A stretch of DNA of 64,000 nt from assembly GCF_000002235.5 (NCBI RefSeq), contig NW_022145606.1, positions 48,099,274 to 48,163,273 of the forward strand, read 5' to 3'. A program made the position numbers and the translations under genes. The notes under the pieces are model-generated. The model worked only from the letters and a program-made list of their open reading frames with translations, searched no databases and had not been told where the DNA came from. Shown piece after piece: positions 58,083 through 64,000 of this stretch (positions are counted from its first letter, which is position 1; each line of letters begins with the position of its first letter). The stretch comes from Strongylocentrotus purpuratus (taxonomy: Eukaryota; Echinodermata; Echinoidea; Camarodonta; Strongylocentrotidae).

Positions 58083-58605
58083 TTAAGGGGATTTATTGTG
58101 ATTGGGTCGTTACCTGTATTAAGACTGATAAAAGCATGGGTTTCGATACTAGGTTGAACCAGTGCTCCTGAATAGTTGATTAGTTATGAACCTACTTATG
58201 ATATCGATTTCGATTTGTTATATTATATAATATGGATAACATAATAATCTCTAGTTTATAAGTAGGACGCCTTCAATGTTCCAGTGTGGCAGATTCTATT
58301 TAAAATTTGCAGCAATATCAGTCAAATCTTTGCACCTTTTTATTATCTCACCATGCATTTGATTATTATCCCAGATGGTCTTATAACAGCATACTTTGTT
58401 TTGATCTTCTATCTTGTGGACGGGTTATTACCATTGCATTCCCTCCTCCTGTTCATAGTCTTGCAGATGCCAAAAGTAATTTTCATTTAGTTGAGCCCCC
58501 CTGTTAGTATGTCCTGTTCCCAGAATTCACTTCACTCTACCGTATATGAATGTATCGAACGTGTAGGTTGATCCAAAGTTGTATATTGGAGGAAAGATAA
58601 TCATA

Positions 58606-58722
58606 TCTCTCTCTCTATATATATATATATATATACATATCTCTCTCTAGTCTCTATATATACACATATCACTCTACGTATCCCTCTCTCTATATATTAT
58701 ATATATATGTGCGTGTGTGTGT
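58606..58722. repeat. CT/AT/GT microsatellite, copy B
   Basis: Dinucleotide runs matching 15255-15345 but longer. Confidence 0.9.
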
Positions 58723-59052
58723 ATTTGGTTTTTACAGACGTGTATCAATCAGATATGATTATTTACGTATGCTTGTATAAGTAGATAGTCTTGTAACAAA
58801 GGTGTTGTATGTTTTGTTTGTTTGCCAAGACCAGATCGCCACCCTGTTACATGTGTCTTTGAGTGACTCTATATTTTACAACATATTTAATTTAAGACTG
58901 CATATTATTGGGACTCTGTTCTTAATATGTTGTGAAAGATATACGTATGTGTGTGTATATGTATTTATACATCTGTATGAAAATTATAACATACTTTCAT
59001 GAATAGTCTTGTAACCAATGTGTTGTACGTCTTGTTTGTTTTTGCAGGCCAG

Positions 59053-59199
59053 GACCAGAGAGAAGGAGATGATGGAATGGTGGCTGACCTGTTACAGATG
59101 TATGTCAGTATGATGTCTGGAACACACTGCACAGCCACGTGTTACTTTGCTGACTCAACTATGCAGTCAACTAGATGTTCCAGTGCGCCACGGACGTAG
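59053..59199 (+). other. Exon-like short open frame, copy B
   Basis: Counterpart of 15669-15827. After TTTGCAGGCCAG the frame reads DQREGDDGMVADLLQMYV to a stop. An upstream partial duplicate (near 58830) reads DQIATLLHV. No family is recognised. Confidence 0.25.
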
Positions 59200-59501
59200 T
59201 ATTTTATATAGTCTCGTGAATGCCACAGATCTCTATGGCGAGTTGATAGCTTCCTTTGCACTTTGAACACTACACACTTTGTGAGCATCTGTGTGCGTCG
59301 TTGCCGCGTGTGTATCTCACACACATAGAGGGTTGTGAGTGTCTCGCACACACAGAGGGTTGTGTGTGCCGTCGCTAGTTGTTATTCAAATTTGCTGGTC
59401 AATAGCACCATCGATTTCTTCGGGGGAAACAGCTACGTACGTGCAACGGGTGCTTAAACGCAACAACTGCTCGGAATTTGGAGTTTATGGCTTGGTAGTT
59501 C

Positions 59502-59507
59502 TTAAAG
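59502..59507 (+). promoter_or_regulatory. TATA-like box of U6 gene, copy B
   Basis: TTAAAG at -28 to -23 from the U6 start, as in copy A. Confidence 0.5.
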
Positions 59508-59529
59508 GGGAATGTTCTCAGTTACTTTC

Positions 59530-59554
59530 GTGTTCGCTTCGGCAACACATCTAT

Positions 59555-59586
<32 letters not shown>

Positions 59587-59636
59587 GGCCCCTGCGCAAG
59601 GATGACACGCAAAATCGTGAAGCGTTCCATATTTTT
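59530..59636 (+). ncRNA. U6: U6 spliceosomal snRNA, copy B
   Basis: 107 nt, identical to the gene at 16117-16223 while flanking bases differ (for example GGGGCTTG against GGGAATG just upstream). It has the same 5' stem-loop, ACAGAGA box, U4/U2-pairing core and T5 terminator. The unchanged RNA in otherwise drifting DNA suggests it is under selection, though the copies are young. Confidence 0.97.
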
Positions 59637-60441
59637 GCGTTTTAGAATCATTTAATTTCCATAATTTCTCGAAATCCCTACTTAAAACGGCCCAAAACTG
59701 ACGTTTTAGGCCCCAAAACGTCTTTAAATGAGTTTTTGCAAAATGAGGGTCTGAAGCAAAGGCTAATCTATCCTTTAATTACATATACAGATGATGGTTA
59801 AGAGGAGGGGTCCTTTAAGGGAAACCATGGTCACACCACAAACCTGTAACGTACCCTTCAAATGGCCGAAAATCTGTGTTTTTAGCATTACAAAACAGAT
59901 CAAAAGGTATTTTCAGAATACTTTCCGGGCAAAAGACTAGTTTCATACCTTTGATATAAAGAATCATGTCTTGCATGGGAACCTTTAAGAATTGAAAAGA
60001 TGATACCAAACCCAAGAGACCTACTTGAAAGACCTAAATCGGCCTAACTGCTAAAGTAGGACCAACGGTAGAAACGTAACAATGTTCAGATAAAATTTGC
60101 TAATTTACCTTACCTCTGTGCATTAGGTCTGGGTGTCTTGTGACTTCTATTTAGACTAGGACTGTCATGTCTTCGTCACGTGATACCAGGCCGACCCTTA
60201 TGTCTCCATCAAGGTCAGGCTCAAGATCAAGATCAAGGGATGACATCTTCCTAATGTGATGTCACTGAAGCACCGAGCCATGGATCTGCCGCTGTACCCA
60301 ACAACTTTCAGTTTGTTAAAACGTACCTGTACCATGGAAAGGTCAATGACCGATCGAGCTAAGGTATTTCACGACAGAGACTGAAACTGGAAAACGTTGA
60401 TAAAGGATAGGTCTGATGCCGTTTAATAAGACCCAGCTAGA

Positions 60442-60590
60442 GCCCTGCTTCATGAAACTTGTTATCAATAACAAGATGTAATAAGTGTTGTAATCTACTG
60501 AAAGCATGGCTTTTGATTGGCTTTGAGCAAATTTTGTTGTGATATAAATTTATTATTTGTAAGTGATGACATGTTTTTATGAAACAGGGC
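60442..60590. mobile_element. MITE with GTTTCAT-type inverted ends, copy B
   Basis: Orthologue of 17029-17176; GCCCTGCTTCATGAAAC to TATGAAACAGGGC. Confidence 0.75.
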
Positions 60591-61584
60591 CATGATGTGA
60601 AGAAATGCCGATGATATACATGTATACAATTGTGCAGGTAGTGATTAGAAACAGAGACTGGGAACAGGCCTGAAACAATTATGAATGTACTCACTCTGTG
60701 TTATACCTCAATAAAAGTTCAACGAACTGGAGTAGAAACATATGCCTGCCTCACAACAACAACAAATACCAAGCTGAATTGTGACGGTCAAATGCGTATT
60801 CAGATACTGAGACTTGGGGAAGATTTTTATTTTTTACACGTTTTACAAGTTTCTTAATTACTCTCTGGTTCTGAAGATAGGAGGTCAGACTAGACTAGAC
60901 TATAGAAAGGAAACTGTCTTTTGTTTAAGAGACCTTATATACAATTACCGAGTTGAATGTAGACCGTCAAATAAGTTAACAGTCACATGGAAATAAGAGA
61001 AGAGTCTTTTGCCAGCTAGGAAGAGGACTGGAATATCCCTTTTACATGAACATGTATTTCCCTGCTCGTAAAGATAGGAAGTCAAACTAGACGATAGGAA
61101 AAAGGATTTGTTGTTGAGACCTAATGGACATCTTTCTTGACAAGGTCTATTCATTAAAAAAAACATATTAGTAGTCGTGTTTCATCTCTTGTTATAAGAA
61201 GAGTAGTGTTAGGGGATGTATCGTTTCAGGGAATAACAATTGAATAAACGTACAGTTGTGAGCCCGTCGACATTAAGCTGTCATGTTCGTTCTTAATGTT
61301 TCTTGTTAAGCTTCTAGAACACCATCTGTTGTAGTAGTAGCAGTACATGTAGTAGTAATAGTAGCAGAAGTAGTACAAAAAGCAGTAGTAGTAGTATCAT
61401 GGCAGAACCATTAGTAGAAGTAGTAGGAAACTAGGAATAGTAGTTGCAGTAAGAGTAGGAATAGCATTAGTGACTTTTATCTTCGACCGATTGTATGAAT
61501 TATATGTAATGTTTATTTTGTTGTAAGCCTCATTATTTTTGTAAATAACTTTGTAATTGTATTCTGTTGCACTATTCTCACTTT

Positions 61585-61590
61585 AATAAA
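61585..61590 (+). promoter_or_regulatory. Candidate poly(A) signal, copy B
   Basis: AATAAA with GTGATGTGTATG downstream, as at 18154-18159. Confidence 0.4.
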
Positions 61591-62880
61591 CGCCTGAAAC
61601 GTGATGTGTATGTTCATTTATTTTGGAGTGAATTAAAACCAAGTCGGACTTCGGGATAATAAAGGTTAACTTGTATGGGCGTAGATCTGTAATTGATACC
61701 TATTGTTGAGGGGGGGGGGGGGGGGTGATCTATTCATTCACCCCCCCCCCCCCCCTGAAGAATAGGTTTTACGTAAGGATTGACGCCCATGGTAACTTGT
61801 ATAAAGGCTTTGCATGTTACAGCGTACCCGAGAGTCAAAGTGCTTAATACAGTATTATTATAAGTACATGTATTATTATACATATATACGTGTGTGTATA
61901 TATATATACATGTACAATGTAAATATTACACTTTATATACATGTACATACATGTTTATAGATATATTCCCCTACCCTTACATTCGTAGGGGGAACCTCAA
62001 ATAAGTGTCCCATCTTCATACCCCCAGTCGGTAATTATACTGGGAGAGACACGGGGCTCACAGTCACAGTGATACATTTCGCCTTTTGTCTCCTACGCAC
62101 GGGTGACGCAAATGCTTGATAGCAATAATACTATAGGCCTATAATTAATAAGCACGATAAAAGATCGTTAAAGAGTATTTTGTAATTGTATATTTTGCTA
62201 TGATAGAAGAGAGGCATTGTAGACATTACCATAACATAAAAACTATTCACTTTACAATTAAATTATACTTGTATATAAGAATAAACATAGCCAATCACGA
62301 AAATTCTGATAGTAAAGTTGACCAACAAAAGAGAACATTGAGGTATATTTCAGTCAAAAACATGAATTTTAAGACGACTCCCGCATCGTTCACTGATCCC
62401 ATGAATAAGCAAAACTTGGTATCATACACCAAGGCAATGTATTACAAAGAGTTGATATTAATCGCAACTTATTTGCGATTGATATCAATCGCAACTCTAT
62501 GTTCCATGATATGGTAGTGTACATGTAATAATAATGTTGTTTACCCGGGGAAGTAGCCTCATCGTCATCAATGCTGTTCTTTTAGGGCCGTGCATGCAAT
62601 TAATAACCCAGCAATTGCCAGATTACACGCGGTTGGAGAGTGTCATATGTGAATAATTTTTTGCCAAAGAACATTAGTGCCGGCCTAGTGCCGGTCTAGG
62701 ACTCGACCCTTAGATTAAGAGTCGAGTGAATAGACCTCCATAACACGACACATCAACATCTTTTGCCCCCCCCCCCCAAAAAAAAAAAAAAAAAAAAAAA
62801 AAAAATAATAATAATAATAATAAATAAATAAATAAAAATCCTAAATGTTGACCCACTTTTGACGATCCAGCCACTGACTA

Positions 62881-64000
62881 AACGCTACAGAGAAGATTGG
62901 CATATCTCGGCCAAATTGGAACACTACAGAGAAGATTGGCATATTTCGGCCAAATTGGAACACTCAAGATTGGCATATCTCGGCCAAATTGGAACACTAC
63001 AGAGAAGATTGGCATATCTCGTCCAAATTGGAACCGTACAGAGAAGATTGGCATATCTCAGCCAAATTGGAACACTACAGAGAAGATTGGCATATCTCGG
63101 CCAAATTGGAACACTACAGAGTAGATTGGCATATCTCGGCCAAATTGAACGCTAGAGAGAAGATTGGCATTTCTCGGCCAAATTAGATCGCTACAGAGAA
63201 GATTGGACGAGATAGGCCAAATTGGAATACTACAGAGAAGATTGTCATATCTCGGCCAAATTGGAACACTACAGAGAAGATTGGCATATCTCGGCAAAAT
63301 TGGAACACTACAGAGAAGATTGGCATATCTAGGCCAAATTGGAACACTACAGAGGAGATTGGCATATCTTGGCAAAATTGGAACGCTACAGAGAAGATTG
63401 GCATAACTCGACCAAATTGAAACACTACAGAGAAGATTGACATATCTCGGCAAAATTGGAACACTACAGAGAAGATTGGCATATCTCGGCCAAATTGGAA
63501 CGCGACAGAAAAGATTGGCATATCTCGGCCAAATTGGAACACTACAGAGAAGATTGGCATATCTAGGCCACATTGGAACACTACAGAGAAGATTGGCATA
63601 TCTCGACCACATTGGAACACTACAGAGAAGATTTAAATATCTCGACCAAATTGGAACACTACAGAGAAGATTGGCATATCTCGGCTAAATTGGAACACTA
63701 CAGAGAAGATTGACATATCTCGGCCAAATTGGAACACTACAGAGAAGATTGGCATATCTTGGCCAAATTGGAACGCTACAAAGAAGATTGGCATATCTTG
63801 ACCAAATTGGAACACTACAGAGAAGATTGACATATCTCGGCCAAATTGGAACACTACAGAGAAGATTGTCATATCTCGGCCAAATTGGAACGCGACAGAG
63901 AAGATTGGCATATCTCGGCCAAATCGGAACACTACAGAGAAGATTGGCATATCTAGACCAAATTGGAACACTACAGAGAAGATTGGCATATCTTGGCCAA
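62881..64000 (+). repeat. U6 snRNA-derived 39-bp tandem array, copy B (28+ units)
   Basis: The same unit as at 21131-21871, continuing past the window end. The left flank GACGATCCAGCCACTGACT is shared, so the array existed before the duplication. Units here are more varied. One unit at about 62963 lacks around 10 bases and another near 63145 lacks a base, which breaks any reading frame. Most still carry ACAGAGA. Confidence 0.95.

Larger units (their letters stand above)
46642..64000 (+). repeat. Segmental duplication, copy B
   Basis: Counterpart of 1-21900, starting around P450 intron 4/exon 5 and truncated by the window end inside the U6-derived array. It lacks several insertions found in A but has its own at 46980, 49727 and 54881. 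Confidence 0.93.

Overview
The window is animal nuclear DNA from a compact, AT-rich genome crowded with small DNA transposons. Intron-split host genes with GT/AG junctions, microsatellites, a U6 snRNA gene and repeats of the kind common in marine deuterostomes suggest an invertebrate deuterostome. An echinoderm such as a sea urchin is my best guess, but it is not proven from sequence alone.

The backbone is a large tandem segmental duplication. Copy A (1 to about 21.9 kb) and copy B (about 46.6 to 64 kb, running off the end) hold the same landmarks in the same order. These are P450 exons 5 to 7, a GA-rich block, two exon-like leader units, a GTAA-rich inverted-repeat element, a short exon-like ORF, an intact U6 snRNA gene, a conserved poly(A) signal, and an array of 39-bp repeats derived from U6 itself. 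The repeat distance is 46,641 bp at P450 exon 5 and shrinks downstream because copy A carries more insertions. P450 coding exons differ by only about 2 to 4 % by eye, so the duplication is fairly young.

Two complete protein genes can be assembled. A clan-2 (CYP2-like) microsomal cytochrome P450 lies on + (41942-48811, seven coding exons, 504 aa, all hallmark motifs present). A classical short-chain dehydrogenase/reductase of the WWOX/retinol-dehydrogenase-like type lies on - (27638-33312, eight exons, 326 aa, TGxxxGxG and YxxxK present). The last three exons of an upstream P450 paralogue occupy 16-2109. A P450 and an SDR side by side would suit paired oxidation of a lipophilic substrate (retinoid, steroid or xenobiotic), but the substrate is unknown.

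The most unusual structure is the pair of U6-derived arrays (21131-21871, about 19 units; 62881-64000, at least 28 units). Each unit copies about 30 nt of the U6 core, including the ACAGAGA box, and the arrays sit 3 to 5 kb downstream of an intact U6 gene. In copy A the array abuts a truncated SDR first exon.

Comparing the two copies also gives natural filled/empty sites for many transposons: hAT-like MITEs with 8-bp target duplications, piggyBac-like elements at TTAA, CACTA-like and PIF/Harbinger-like elements with 3-bp duplications, and a probable solo LTR. The remaining sequence is mainly microsatellites and unrecognised non-coding DNA.
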